From: Acidisoma sp035492295 | GTDB lineage: Bacteria; Pseudomonadota; Alphaproteobacteria; Acetobacterales; Acetobacteraceae | Direction of reading: 5' to 3' | Length of the DNA: 64,000 nucleotides | NCBI RefSeq assembly: GCF_035492295.1 | Contig: NZ_DATJJK010000278.1 | Location: 26,155-90,154 of the forward strand | Part shown: piece after piece, positions 43,463 through 52,093 of the stretch | Layout of the letters: each line of letters starts with the position of its first letter | How positions within the stretch are numbered: the first letter of the stretch is position 1 | The notes under the pieces: generated by a model | Seen by the model: the letters and a program-made list of their open reading frames with translations, nothing else | Told to the model about the DNA's origin: nothing | Database searches by the model: none | Position numbers and translations under genes: made by a program

Positions 43463-43742
43463 TGGGTCAGCAGCGCCCTCTGGGCGATCAATGATAGCCA
43501 ATCGGTCTGCGTACGTGCAGGAACGGAAGTCACCAAGCCGGGACCGCCTAAAGCGACACGACACCCTCTAGTTTTAGCCAGCCCCGACACGGCGCCCGGA
43601 GACCGGGCTGCTGCAGCCTCCGATCCGAACTAGGAAATGTTTGCATCCTGTTTCAGATTATGGTGGCCGCGGCGGCTTCTCCGTACTTCATATTGGGACT
43701 AAGCGAGATCGGCTAATTTTGCCTAGGAATGGGAGGACCGCG

Positions 43743-44129
43743 ATGCCTCGTTCAGACCGGGAAGGACTATGGTCAGACATGCTAGCACTGCTCGCGCGTA
43801 CGGATCAGCTGCACCGGCAAGGACTTGCCGGGGTCTCCAGCGCCTGGGAGCCGCCGGTCGACGTCCTGGAAACCGAGACGGAGCTCCTGGTCGTGATCGC
43901 CATCCCGGGTGTCCCGCGGGAAGAGGTCGAGATTGTCGTCAGCCATGGTGAGGTCCTCGTGCGCGGGACCAGAAAGTGGCTGTGCCCGCAAAGGCCGGCG
44001 CGGGTTTACAGGATCGAGCTTCCTCATGGACGGTTCGAGCGTCGCCTGCCCCTTCCCCCTGGGGCCTACCAGCTTGTCAGCCAGGACCACCAGGACGGCT
44101 GTATTGTTCTGACAATGCGGAAGCTTTGA
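43743..44129 (+). CDS. Hsp20/alpha-crystallin-family small heat shock protein
   Basis: A 128-residue small heat-shock protein. The alpha-crystallin core covers about 35-125: PPVDVLETETELLVVIAIPGVPREEVEIVV is the usual start and the end YQLVSQDHQDGCIVLTMRKL carries the last strands. The IxI tail that helps oligomer assembly is missing, so it is shorter than typical Hsp20. Such chaperones hold unfolded proteins. Its stop shares one base with the start of the Lon gene (TGATG), so chaperone and protease are translationally coupled. Confidence 0.85.
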   Translation: MPRSDREGLWSDMLALLARTDQLHRQGLAGVSSAWEPPVDVLETETELLVVIAIPGVPREEVEIVVSHGEVLVRGTRKWLCPQRPARVYRIELPHGRFERRLPLPPGAYQLVSQDHQDGCIVLTMRKL

Positions 44130-46492
44130 TGATGGACATCGCCGATTCTGCGCCGGTCGAAGCTTCTGGCCCAACCGAAACCATGATCCTTCTACCCGCC
44201 ACGGATATCGTGATCCTGCCGGGGACAGTCCTGCCCTTGAGCACTGGCCGCGCGGACGCTGTGCTGGCGCTCCAGGAGGCAGCGCGCACCGATCAGCATC
44301 TGGTGGTCGTGCTGCAGCGGGAGCCTTTCGTGGAAACGCCCGGGATCAGGGATCTCCATGCCATCGGCACGGAGGTGCGCCTCCTTCGCTATTTTACCGG
44401 GCGTGAGGGCTCTCACAACGCCATCGTGCAGGGGGTGGGCAGACTGCGCCTGACGGGGATGGCGACAACCGCGCCTTATCCGAGCGTGACGGTTCAGCGC
44501 ATAGAGGAGCCTCATGAGCGAACGCCGGATATCGATGCGCGGGGACACCAGTTGCGGGAACGAGCGCTCGATCTTCTCCGGCTGGTCGATCAGGCGCCGG
44601 CCGAGATCGCGGCCACCATCCGGTCGGTCGAGGCGCCTGGGGCGCTGGCCGATTTTGTCGCGGGTCTGCTGGACCTGACGCCCTTCGAGAAGCAGGAAAT
44701 TCTCGAGACAATCGCACTGCTGCCCCGGCTGGACCGGGTGATCACCCGGCTTGCCTACCGGTATGAGGTGTTGCGGCTGTCAAGTGACATTGGCCAGCAA
44801 ACCAAGGCCGCCATGGAGGGCCGCCAGCGAGAGTTTCTTTTGCGGGAGCAGCTTAAGGCTATCCAGAAAGAGCTCGGAGAATCTGATGGTGCGACACCCG
44901 AACTCGATGATCTGAAACGAAAGCTGGACCAGGCAGGCATGCCCGAGGATGTCGCCGCTCAGGCGAACCGGGAACTGCGGCGCTTGACGCAGATGCCCGA
45001 GGGCGCCGGCGAAGCGGGCATGGTTCGTTCTTATCTTGAATGGCTGACGGAACTTCCCTGGCAGATCGCTGAAAAGCCACCAATCGATATCGCGCTGGCG
45101 CGTCGCGTGCTTGATGAAGACCATTTTGGATTGGAGAAAATCAAGCGCCGGATACTGGAGTTTCTTTCCGTCCGCAAGTTGAACCCTGACGGAAAAGGGC
45201 CGATCCTTTGCTTCGTCGGACCGCCGGGCGTTGGCAAAACGTCACTCGGCCAATCCATTGCGCGGGCGATGGTGCGCAAATTCGTTCGCGTCAGTCTAGG
45301 CGGCGTGCATGACGAATCTGAGATCCGCGGACACCGCCGCACCTATGTCGGCGCCCTGCCTGGCAACATCATCCAGGCCATCCGCCGCGCAGGGGAGCGT
45401 GATTGCGTTGTCATGCTCGACGAGATCGACAAGCTCGGTTCGGGTGGTTTCCAGGGTGATCCTGCCTCGGCTTTGCTCGAAGTTCTTGACCCTGAGCAGA
45501 ACGCGACCTTCCGGGACGCCTATCTCGGCGTGCCCTTCGATCTTAGCAAAGTTCTGTTCATCGCGACCGCGAATATGCTCGACACGATCCCAGGGCCGCT
45601 CAGAGATCGCATGGAGGTCGTGTCCCTCTCGGGATATACGGCAGAGGAGAAGCTCACGATTGCGCGGGAGCATCTGATCCCGCGACAATTGAAGGAGAAT
45701 GGTCTGACGCCAGAAACAGTCGACCTCGATGACGATGCGCTCACACTCATCATAGAAGGCTATACGCGCGAAGCCGGGGTGCGGAGCCTGGAGCGCACGA
45801 TCGGCGCGGTTTTCCGCAACGTCGCGATGCGCGTCGCGGAGGGCGAGGTTGCCCAAGTGCACGTCAATGCGGCGGAGGTGGAGGGGATCCTCGGGCCGCG
45901 CCGATTTGAATCCGATGTGGCTCAGCATGCATCCGTCCCCGGCGTCGCGACAGGTCTGGCCTGGACACCCGTCGGTGGCGACATCCTGTTTATTGAGGCA
46001 AGCCGCATGCCTGGTACGGGCCGGCTCATTCTGACCGGACAGTTGGGCGACGTTATGAAGGAAAGCGCCCAGGCGGCACTCAGCCTCCTGAAGACGCGCG
46101 CTGTGGCGATGGGTATCGATATTGATCTCTTCACCCAGAAGGATGTCCACGTCCATGTCCCCGCGGGCGCCACGCCGAAGGACGGCCCCTCCGCAGGGGT
46201 GGCCATGTTCGCGGCGCTCGCCTCGGTGATGACCGAGCGCGCCATACCGCCGACGATCGCGATGACGGGAGAGATAAGCTTACGCGGGCTGGTGCTGCCG
46301 GTCGGCGGCATTCGGGAGAAAGTAATCGCGGCTGCACAGGCCGGCATCAAAACGGTCATGTTGCCGGCTCGCAATCGCCGGGACTACGACGACATCCCTC
46401 TCAGTGCTCGCACATCGCTCGACTTCATCTGGCTCGAGACGATCGATGATGCCATTGCCCCGACCATCGGCACCTATGGGCAGAGTGGGTAA
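44129..46492 (+). CDS. lon: ATP-dependent Lon protease (second-type, Hsp20-linked)
   Basis: A 787-residue LonA-type protease: substrate-binding N domain (about 17-215, LLPATDIVILPGTVLPL), AAA+ module with Walker A GPPGVGKT (364-371) and a proteolytic domain with the Ser-Lys dyad Ser688 (KDGPSAGV) and Lys731 (GIREKVIA), 43 residues apart as in E. coli Lon. It is slightly shorter than housekeeping Lon and lies beside an Hsp20 gene instead of clpX, so it is probably an accessory copy for damaged proteins. Start ATG 44129 overlaps the Hsp20 stop. Confidence 0.93.
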   Translation: MMDIADSAPVEASGPTETMILLPATDIVILPGTVLPLSTGRADAVLALQEAARTDQHLVVVLQREPFVETPGIRDLHAIGTEVRLLRYFTGREGSHNAIVQGVGRLRLTGMATTAPYPSVTVQRIEEPHERTPDIDARGHQLRERALDLLRLVDQAPAEIAATIRSVEAPGALADFVAGLLDLTPFEKQEILETIALLPRLDRVITRLAYRYEVLRLSSDIGQQTKAAMEGRQREFLLREQLKAIQKELGESDGATPELDDLKRKLDQAGMPEDVAAQANRELRRLTQMPEGAGEAGMVRSYLEWLTELPWQIAEKPPIDIALARRVLDEDHFGLEKIKRRILEFLSVRKLNPDGKGPILCFVGPPGVGKTSLGQSIARAMVRKFVRVSLGGVHDESEIRGHRRTYVGALPGNIIQAIRRAGERDCVVMLDEIDKLGSGGFQGDPASALLEVLDPEQNATFRDAYLGVPFDLSKVLFIATANMLDTIPGPLRDRMEVVSLSGYTAEEKLTIAREHLIPRQLKENGLTPETVDLDDDALTLIIEGYTREAGVRSLERTIGAVFRNVAMRVAEGEVAQVHVNAAEVEGILGPRRFESDVAQHASVPGVATGLAWTPVGGDILFIEASRMPGTGRLILTGQLGDVMKESAQAALSLLKTRAVAMGIDIDLFTQKDVHVHVPAGATPKDGPSAGVAMFAALASVMTERAIPPTIAMTGEISLRGLVLPVGGIREKVIAAAQAGIKTVMLPARNRRDYDDIPLSARTSLDFIWLETIDDAIAPTIGTYGQSG

Positions 46493-46847
46493 CGACGGAT
46501 CGCGCGAGAGGAGAAATCCTCACCTGCTCCGCGAGGATTTGGAAAGATCACAGCGTCGTTCGAAATAATCGGCGTTGATGCGTCTTTGATCGGCGCATGC
46601 CGGTGCAGGAACCGGCGAGGCTTGGTGGATGTGCCTCAATCCTGCCTCGCGGAGCTCCTGCCGAATTGAGGACACGCGTGCCCCCGGTCATCAGGCCGGG
46701 CTGCCGGTGCTTGCGGTGTCGAATGCGAGAACAAGATCGGTTTCCCTCGCGTGGTGGCCGGAAAATATCCTGGAATAAAAGACGGCCGGCGTTGTTGACC
46801 CTCTGACACGATCACTCGTGCCGACCTTTGCAACCGGAGACACGCCC
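46493..46847 (+). other. Non-coding gap after lon
   Basis: No gene was supported. A hairpin AAATCCTC / GAGGATTT (46512-46538, 11-base loop, no T-tract) may terminate the lon transcript. GGAATA at 46775-46780 with CGTTG further on superficially resembles an ECF promoter, but the spacing is too short. The region probably holds the promoter of the COG4315 gene. Confidence 0.5.
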
Positions 46848-47258
46848 ATGAAACGCGCGCTGCTCGCAGCTTCCGCTTTGATTTTCGCGGCCCCACTCGC
46901 CCTCGCTGCGTCGCTTCCCTTCGCCTCGGCCAAGACGTCCAAGGGGACCGTTCTGACCGACGACAAAGGGATGACGCTCTATACCTACGACAAGGACACG
47001 AAGGGGATGTCCAACTGCTATGGCGAGTGTGCCGAGTACTGGCCTCCCGACATGGCGAAAGCCGGTGCGGTTGCCAGCGGCCCCTATTCGCTCGTCGTGC
47101 GCAAGGATGGTGCCAAGCAATGGGCGTTCAACGGCTTGCCGCTCTATTTCTGGGAGAATGACACGGCGAAGGGACAGGCGACCGGCGACGGCGTGCAAGG
47201 GGTGTGGCATGTCGTGCCGACCACCGCCACCGCATCCTCGACCGGCGGCGCCTGGTAG
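46848..47258 (+). CDS. COG4315-family secreted protein
   Basis: A 136-residue exported protein. Residues 1-20 are a signal peptide (MKRALLAASALIFAAPLALA). The mature part has two related halves of the COG4315 repeat: SKGTVLTDDKGMTLYTYDKDTKGMSNCYGECAEYWPP and VVRKDGAKQWAFNGLPLYFWENDTAKGQ. Both contain the TLYTYD/PLYFWEND motif; two cysteines (NCYGEC) could bind metal or form a disulfide. The family is often next to ECF sigma factors, as here, and is suspected to act in envelope stress. Function is unknown. Confidence 0.85.
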   Translation: MKRALLAASALIFAAPLALAASLPFASAKTSKGTVLTDDKGMTLYTYDKDTKGMSNCYGECAEYWPPDMAKAGAVASGPYSLVVRKDGAKQWAFNGLPLYFWENDTAKGQATGDGVQGVWHVVPTTATASSTGGAW

Positions 47259-47283
47259 ACGCGATTCAGGAGGATAGGACCGC

Positions 47284-47790
47284 ATGACGGTCTTTCTGGA
47301 CGAGGTCGAGGCCTGTATCCCAGCCTTGCGGCGCTACGCCCGTGCCTTGTCGCACGACCGCGATATCGCCGATGATCTCGTCCAAGATTGTCTTGAGCGC
47401 GCGGTGCGGAAACGGTCCCTGTTCCGGCCGGTCGGACCGGTGCGGCCCTGGCTCTTCCGTATTCTTCTCAATCTCTATCGCAACGACAAACGGCGCATAA
47501 GGCGGCAGGGGCCTCATGTGCCGATCGAAGGCGAGGCCGATCATTCGGGGGCTTCCGGAAATCAGGTTTCGCGGCTCGAACTCGCCGAGGTGGCGCGGGC
47601 GTTGCAGCGGCTGCCAGATGAGCACCGGGAGGCTCTGATGCTCGTGGCATTGGAAGGCATGACCTATGTGGAGGCATCGGCCATCTTGGAGATCCCGATC
47701 GGCACGGTCATGTCGCGCATTTCGCGCGCGCGTCAGGCTCTCCGGACTGCGACCGATGCGCCGTCGCTGAGACTGCGGAGTGTGAAATGA
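47284..47790 (+). CDS. ECF-family RNA polymerase sigma factor
   Basis: A 168-residue extracytoplasmic-function sigma factor. Region 2 (about 15-80) has DRDIADDLVQDCLERA and WLFRILLNLYRNDKRR; region 4 (about 105-155) has RLPDEHREALMLVALEGMTYVEASAILEIPIGTVMSRISRARQ with the recognition helix. There is no extra C-terminal domain. The start follows an AGGAGGATAGGA ribosome site. The anti-sigma gene overlaps its stop by four bases. It probably regulates its own operon and envelope-stress genes. Confidence 0.93.
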   Translation: MTVFLDEVEACIPALRRYARALSHDRDIADDLVQDCLERAVRKRSLFRPVGPVRPWLFRILLNLYRNDKRRIRRQGPHVPIEGEADHSGASGNQVSRLELAEVARALQRLPDEHREALMLVALEGMTYVEASAILEIPIGTVMSRISRARQALRTATDAPSLRLRSVK

Positions 47791-48566
47791 CCGGCAAACG
47801 CGCAAGCAAAATCACCGATGCCGATCTGATGGCCTATCTGGACCGCTCACTCGATGCCGCACGCGTTGGCGAGATAGAAAGCGCTCTCGCGACCGACGCG
47901 GAAGCTCGGACGCGCCTCGCGATTTGGCAGCAGCAGAACGCGCTGATCGCCAATCTCTATCAGCCGGCGGCAACCGAACCGCTGCCACCCAGCCTGAACG
48001 TCCGGCGGATGGCGGCCGAGCGGAAAGCCGTGCACCAGGGGTGGCAGCGCATGGCAGCAGCGGTCATCCTCAGTCTTGGCATCGGCGCGGGTGGCGGATG
48101 GTATCTGGGGAATCGAAGCCCCGGCGCCGGGCGGGGGGCGCTTCCCGTCCAGATGACAGCTGCCCTCACGGCCTATCGTCTCTATGCGGGAGAGGTCGCC
48201 CATCCCGTCGACGTCAGCGGCAATCCGAGCGGCGAGCTGGGTGCCTGGCTGTCCAAGCGATTGGACCGCACACTCAGGATTCCGGATCTGCATGCCGCGG
48301 GGTGGGCGCTCGTCGGCGGCAGCCTCCTTCCTGCGGGCGACAAGCCTGGAGCGCAGATCATGTACGAGGATGCTGCAGGCCGGCGCCTTACCCTGTTCTT
48401 CACCCCGGTTGCACCACGAAAGGACGACACGCCGCGCTTCGCGACGGCGGCCGGTCTCGACATGATGAGTTGGACGGATGCAAGCCTCAACTGCACCATT
48501 GTCGCGCCAATTGGCCGCGCGAACATCAAGCTGATCGCCGCAGACGTCTATGAGCAGATGACCTGA
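47787..48566 (+). CDS. Membrane-bound anti-sigma factor
   Basis: A 259-residue protein. The cytoplasmic N-terminal part (about 1-85, ITDADLMAYLDRSLDAARVGEIE) resembles the anti-sigma domain of RsiW/ChrR-like proteins, without the HxxxCxxC zinc motif. One membrane helix lies about 90-110 (AAAVILSLGIGAGGGWYLG). The periplasmic domain (about 125-259) would sense the signal. Overlap with the sigma gene (ATGA) supports coupled synthesis. Confidence 0.83.
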   Translation: MTGKRASKITDADLMAYLDRSLDAARVGEIESALATDAEARTRLAIWQQQNALIANLYQPAATEPLPPSLNVRRMAAERKAVHQGWQRMAAAVILSLGIGAGGGWYLGNRSPGAGRGALPVQMTAALTAYRLYAGEVAHPVDVSGNPSGELGAWLSKRLDRTLRIPDLHAAGWALVGGSLLPAGDKPGAQIMYEDAAGRRLTLFFTPVAPRKDDTPRFATAAGLDMMSWTDASLNCTIVAPIGRANIKLIAADVYEQMT

Positions 48567-48777
48567 ACGATCATCTGCCGCCGGACCCTGTCCGAGGACA
48601 GATCATAAGTCCGATCAGAAAATATACCCCGCCGGCAAAGGGTTGGACGGTACGGTCAATCGTGCCCTTCAGCCGCCGCATGCCGATACACGCGATTGCG
48701 ATGCAACAAACCGCGCGCACCGGATCATAATTGCAGGGATACGGCGCCCCTCAAAGAGGGGCGGGCGGAGGAACCCT

Positions 48778-48987
48778 GTGACTCGGAAAATCGTCGTCTA
48801 CAGCTACTGGACCTGGATTCCCGGCGAAGGATTGGGCCAGATTGCCCCGACCAAGCGCAGCCAGGCCCAGATTGAAGCCCTGCGCGGCCTTATCATCCTC
48901 ACCTCGGCCGAGGAAGTCGACGCGGCCGATCTGGATGCTGACGGCTCTTACCGCCAGGATTCGCAACCCGAGGAAGCCGCCGTCTAG
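48778..48987 (+). CDS. Small hypothetical protein
   Basis: A 69-residue protein using a GTG start behind an ideal GGAGGAA ribosome site. It begins VTRKIVVYSYWTWIPGEGLG and includes PTKRSQAQIEALRGLIILT and SAEEVDAADLDADGSYRQ. It is acidic near the C terminus and has no membrane segment. No family was recognised. It lies downstream of the sigma/anti-sigma genes behind a 211-base gap; the neighbouring codon usage and strong ribosome site make it likely to be real. Confidence 0.65.
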   Translation: MTRKIVVYSYWTWIPGEGLGQIAPTKRSQAQIEALRGLIILTSAEEVDAADLDADGSYRQDSQPEEAAV

Positions 48988-49020
48988 ATCGCTCAACGGC
49001 GGCCAAACCCGACGTGCCGG

Positions 49021-50037
49021 TCAGCTCCAGCCTTCGAGCACGATTTTACCCTGCGCGGCATGGCTTTCGATCAGCCTGTGCACGCGAATCAGATTTGCGG
49101 CCGATATCGGGCTGATCCGCTCCGTCAGCGTCGTCCGCAACTTCCCCGCATCCACGAGGCGAGCTGTCTCATCCAGTATCTCACCCTGCGCCGCGAGATC
49201 GGCGGTCTGGTAGAGGGACCGCGTGAACATCAACTCCCAATGAACGGAAACGGCCTTGCGCTTGAAGGGCACGACATCCAGCGCCGCCGGATCATCGATC
49301 AGGGCGAAGCGTCCCTGCGGGGCGATCGTCTCAACGATGGCCGGCAGATGACTGTCCGTATGGGTCGTGGAAAACACGAAGCCCGGCGCGCCGATTCCTA
49401 AAGCGGCCACCTGCTCCGTGATGGACTTGCGATGGTCGATCACATGATGCGCGCCGAGTGACCGCACCCAATCCTGGGTCTCCGGGCGCGAGGCCGAAGC
49501 AATCACCGTGAGATCCGTCAGCGCACGGAGCAACTGGATGGTAATCGACCCGACGCCGCCCGCGCCGCCGATGATAAGAACGGCGGGCGCCGCGCCCGGC
49601 ACCGGCTTCTTTACGTCCAGCCGGTCGAACAAGGCCTCCCAGGCTGTGAGCGCCGTCAGCGGCAGCGCCGCCGCCTCCGCCCAGTCGAGCGAGGCCGGCT
49701 TGTGACCCACGATCCGCTCGTCCACCAAATGAAGCTCGGCATCGGTTCCGGGCCTGGTCAGGTCACCAGCGTAGAAAACCGCGTCGCCCTGCCTGAATCT
49801 TGTCACGCTGGGACCGACGGCGCGGACGACGCCGGCCGCATCCCAGCCCAGAACCTTCCAGGCGCCCCCGGCCGGCGCCACGCCCGCCCGCACTTTGGTG
49901 TCGACAGGATTAACCGAGACCGCCTTGACCTCGACCAGCAGATCGTGGCCCGCGGGGGTCGGATCGTCGAGCGTGATATCCATCAGGGCATCGGCACGGC
50001 CGATCGGCCCCGGGGTTTGATAGCCAATGGCGCGCAT
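49021..50037 (-). CDS. MDR-family zinc-type alcohol dehydrogenase-like / quinone reductase
   Basis: A 338-residue medium-chain reductase. The N-terminal domain has SVNPVDTKVRAGVAP and VLGWDAAGVV; the Rossmann motif is IIGGAGGVGSITIQLL. Zinc-binding cysteines are absent. This matches the zinc-binding dehydrogenase subgroup that reduces quinones or enones, frequently controlled by an HxlR regulator, which is encoded divergently here. AGGAG precedes the ATG. It probably responds to electrophile or quinone stress. Confidence 0.88.
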   Translation of the reverse strand: MRAIGYQTPGPIGRADALMDITLDDPTPAGHDLLVEVKAVSVNPVDTKVRAGVAPAGGAWKVLGWDAAGVVRAVGPSVTRFRQGDAVFYAGDLTRPGTDAELHLVDERIVGHKPASLDWAEAAALPLTALTAWEALFDRLDVKKPVPGAAPAVLIIGGAGGVGSITIQLLRALTDLTVIASASRPETQDWVRSLGAHHVIDHRKSITEQVAALGIGAPGFVFSTTHTDSHLPAIVETIAPQGRFALIDDPAALDVVPFKRKAVSVHWELMFTRSLYQTADLAAQGEILDETARLVDAGKLRTTLTERISPISAANLIRVHRLIESHAAQGKIVLEGWS

Positions 50038-50093
50038 GGCGCATCTCCTCTTTGCCGTTGAGAAGAAATTTGGCCATTATCATCGACTCTGAA

Positions 50094-50122
50094 AAGTACG
50101 CACAATTTGAGCACATAGTATC
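50094..50122. promoter_or_regulatory. Candidate HxlR operator region
   Basis: Direct GCACA repeats (50100-50104, 50111-50115) spaced by one helical turn lie in the 88-base AT-rich gap between the divergent dehydrogenase and hxlR-type gene. This is where an autoregulatory site would be expected. Confidence 0.3.
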
Positions 50123-50125
50123 AAA

Positions 50126-50527
50126 ATGGATACCGTAACCACACCGCCGCGCCATTCCCGCTTCGATTGCAGCCCCGGCTGCTCGGTGGAAGCGACGCTC
50201 AGCCTGATCGACGGCAAGTGGAAGGGAGTCATCCTCTTCCACCTGCTGGACGGTACGCTCCGCTTCAATGAACTCCGGCGCCGCATTCCAGACGTCACCC
50301 AACGCATGCTGACCAACCAACTCCGCGAGCTGGAAGTCGATGGGCTGATCCTGCGTCGTGTCTATGCCCAGGTGCCACCGAAGGTGGAATACAGCCTCTC
50401 CAACCGCGGACGCACACTCGAACCCGTGCTGCAGGCACTGAAATTCTGGGGAGACGCGCATATCGGCCTCTTTACCGGCCGCGCTCCTTCAGGAACCGAC
50501 CCGGTGGCTGCCCCAGCAGCCGGCTGA
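50126..50527 (+). CDS. HxlR-family transcriptional regulator
   Basis: A 133-residue winged-helix regulator. CSPGCSVEATLSLIDGKWKG (14-33) carries the typical conserved cysteines (Cys14, Cys18) and start of the HTH, followed by RFNELRRRIPDVTQRMLTNQLRELEVDGLI. HxlR/YodB/QorR proteins respond to quinones and aldehydes through cysteine oxidation. The gene is divergent from the MDR dehydrogenase, its likely target. The 3' end overlaps the convergent AraC-type gene by 56 bases. Confidence 0.92.
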   Translation: MDTVTTPPRHSRFDCSPGCSVEATLSLIDGKWKGVILFHLLDGTLRFNELRRRIPDVTQRMLTNQLRELEVDGLILRRVYAQVPPKVEYSLSNRGRTLEPVLQALKFWGDAHIGLFTGRAPSGTDPVAAPAAG

Positions 50528-51224
50528 ACATCACGCTGAAGGCGCTGGCGCTCTGATAGCCGAGGTCGAGCGCCGTTGCGGTGATGGGGTGGCCGCGCAT
50601 CAGACGATCAACCGCGACAGTGACGCGCAGATGGTCGCGCCAGCGGGCGAAGGCCATATCGGTCTCCGCCCGGAAGAGCCGGGCGAGCGTGCGCGGGCTG
50701 GCTCCGGCAATTTTCGCGATTTCTTCAAAGCCGATGTCGCTGCCGGGTTCAGCCAATAGAAGCGCAACCGCACGGCGGAGGCGCGGGTCCCGGCCGTAGG
50801 GCAGGAAGAGCACGGGCCCGGGCTGCGGCGCCAGAACCCGGCGCAGGATGAGCTGCAGGACAAGGCCCCGCTCTGCCTCATCGTCCGGGCTCAGTCGGAC
50901 CGCTTCCAGCGCCAGCTCGCGGAGCAGCGGAGAGGCCGCGACACTCCGGCATTCCCTCGGCAAATCCCGCACCCGCTCCGGCGGCAACAGCAACTGAACA
51001 AGAGAGGCGGCCTCGCTATAGCGCGCGGCATGGGGAATTCCCGGGGGCACCCAGATCCCTCGTCCCGGGGGGGCGAGCCAGGCCCCCTCCTCCGCTTCCA
51101 CCGTCATCGTTCCATGGAGCACAAAAGCGAGTTGCCCGCTTGCATGGCTGTGGCGATCGATCGTGGTTCCGGCGGGATGGTCGAGACGATCTGCAGTCCA
51201 GGTCGGCATGGCATCAGGGCGCAT
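50472..51224 (-). CDS. AraC-family transcriptional regulator
   Basis: A 250-residue regulator with an N-terminal cupin sensor (about 10-120, HASGQLAFVLHGTMTVE) and C-terminal AraC HTH pair (about 155-250; DIGFEEIAKIAGASPRTLARLFRAETD, ITATALDLGYQSASAFSVMFSRLLGQPPGRF). Its stop lies inside the HxlR gene. The FMN reductase gene starts divergently 95 bases away and may be regulated by it. ATG 51224 is used; ATG 51209 is also possible. Confidence 0.9.
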   Translation of the reverse strand: MRPDAMPTWTADRLDHPAGTTIDRHSHASGQLAFVLHGTMTVEAEEGAWLAPPGRGIWVPPGIPHAARYSEAASLVQLLLPPERVRDLPRECRSVAASPLLRELALEAVRLSPDDEAERGLVLQLILRRVLAPQPGPVLFLPYGRDPRLRRAVALLLAEPGSDIGFEEIAKIAGASPRTLARLFRAETDMAFARWRDHLRVTVAVDRLMRGHPITATALDLGYQSASAFSVMFSRLLGQPPGRFLKERGR

Positions 51225-51318
51225 GGTTTTGGCCGGTTGGCGAAAGACCCCGGCGTATGCTGCGTATAGATGCCACTCCGGAAGTCCAGCGACAAGCCGC
51301 CGGCGCCAAGGAGACACC

Positions 51319-51870
51319 ATGACCCAGCCCTTCATCATCACCGGCATTGCTGGCAGCCTGCGCCGCGACTCCTATGCACGCGCCGTTCTTCGGGGGATCG
51401 CTCCGCTGCTGCCCACTGGCAGCCGCTTCGAGACACTCGATATCGGCGCCCTACCCCATTACAATCAGGATCTCGATACCGAGGCCGCGCCCGAGGCCGT
51501 GGTAGCAGGGCGCGCGCAGATTGACCGCAGCGACGCGGTGATCATCGTGACGCCGGAATTCAACCACGGCCTGCCGGGGGTGCTGAAGAACGCGCTCGAC
51601 TGGCTCTCCCGACCGGCCTTCACGAGTTGCTTCGTCGGCAAGCCGGCTTTGTTCGTCACGATCGGGCCTGGGGCGCTCGGCGGGGTGCGCGCCCAGGCTC
51701 AGCTGCGCGAGACGCTGACTGCCATGCTTTGCCGGTTGGTGCCGCTGCATGAACTGGTGGTGCCGCTGGTCAATGAAAAGATCACGGACGGAGAGCTGAC
51801 GGACACCGTGACGCTGCGCCATCTTTCCCGCGCGCTGGATATTTTCCTCGGCGCCTCGGCGCGAGGATGA
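51319..51870 (+). CDS. NADPH-dependent FMN reductase family protein
   Basis: A 183-residue flavodoxin-like reductase. GSLRRDSYARAV binds FMN phosphate; TPEFNHGLPGVLKNALDWLSRP is the signature of ChrR/azoreductase-like NADPH:FMN reductases. Such enzymes reduce quinones, chromate or azo dyes. GGAGA precedes the ATG. The gene overlaps the XapX peptide gene by four bases, forming a two-gene operon divergent from the AraC-type regulator. Confidence 0.9.
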   Translation: MTQPFIITGIAGSLRRDSYARAVLRGIAPLLPTGSRFETLDIGALPHYNQDLDTEAAPEAVVAGRAQIDRSDAVIIVTPEFNHGLPGVLKNALDWLSRPAFTSCFVGKPALFVTIGPGALGGVRAQAQLRETLTAMLCRLVPLHELVVPLVNEKITDGELTDTVTLRHLSRALDIFLGASARG

Positions 51871-52043
51871 CCGCCATGGCGCATCTCCTCGCCCTCGGCG
51901 CGGGCCTTTCGGTCGGCCTTCTCTTCACCGCTTTGCGCCTGCCCCTGCCGGCACCGCCCACGCTCACCGGCATCATCGGCGCCTTCGGCGTCTATCTCGG
52001 CAGTGTCCTCTTCCCTCTGGCGCGGCAGATGCTGATCCATTGA
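51867..52043 (+). CDS. XapX-domain (DUF1427) small membrane protein
   Basis: A 58-residue peptide, MTAMAHLLALGAGLSVGLLF at its start, with two hydrophobic segments (about 5-22 and 35-50) separated by RLPLPAPPTLTG, the XapX-domain pattern. XapX peptides often accompany reductases or transporters; function is unknown. It begins in an ATGA overlap with the FMN reductase stop. ATG 51876 is an alternative. Confidence 0.8.
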   Translation: MTAMAHLLALGAGLSVGLLFTALRLPLPAPPTLTGIIGAFGVYLGSVLFPLARQMLIH

Positions 52044-52093
52044 AAGCTTGGTCACGTCCTCCAGCCTCGGTTCAAAGAGCGAAGCCAGGCCGC

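Noticed and set aside
46775..46800. ECF-type promoter GGAAT...CGTT
   Set aside because: The spacing between the boxes is about 13 bases, too short for the usual 16-17.
46597..46806. 69-residue open frame between lon and the COG4315 gene
   Set aside because: Arg/Cys/Pro-rich sequence with no ribosome site or family; probably chance.
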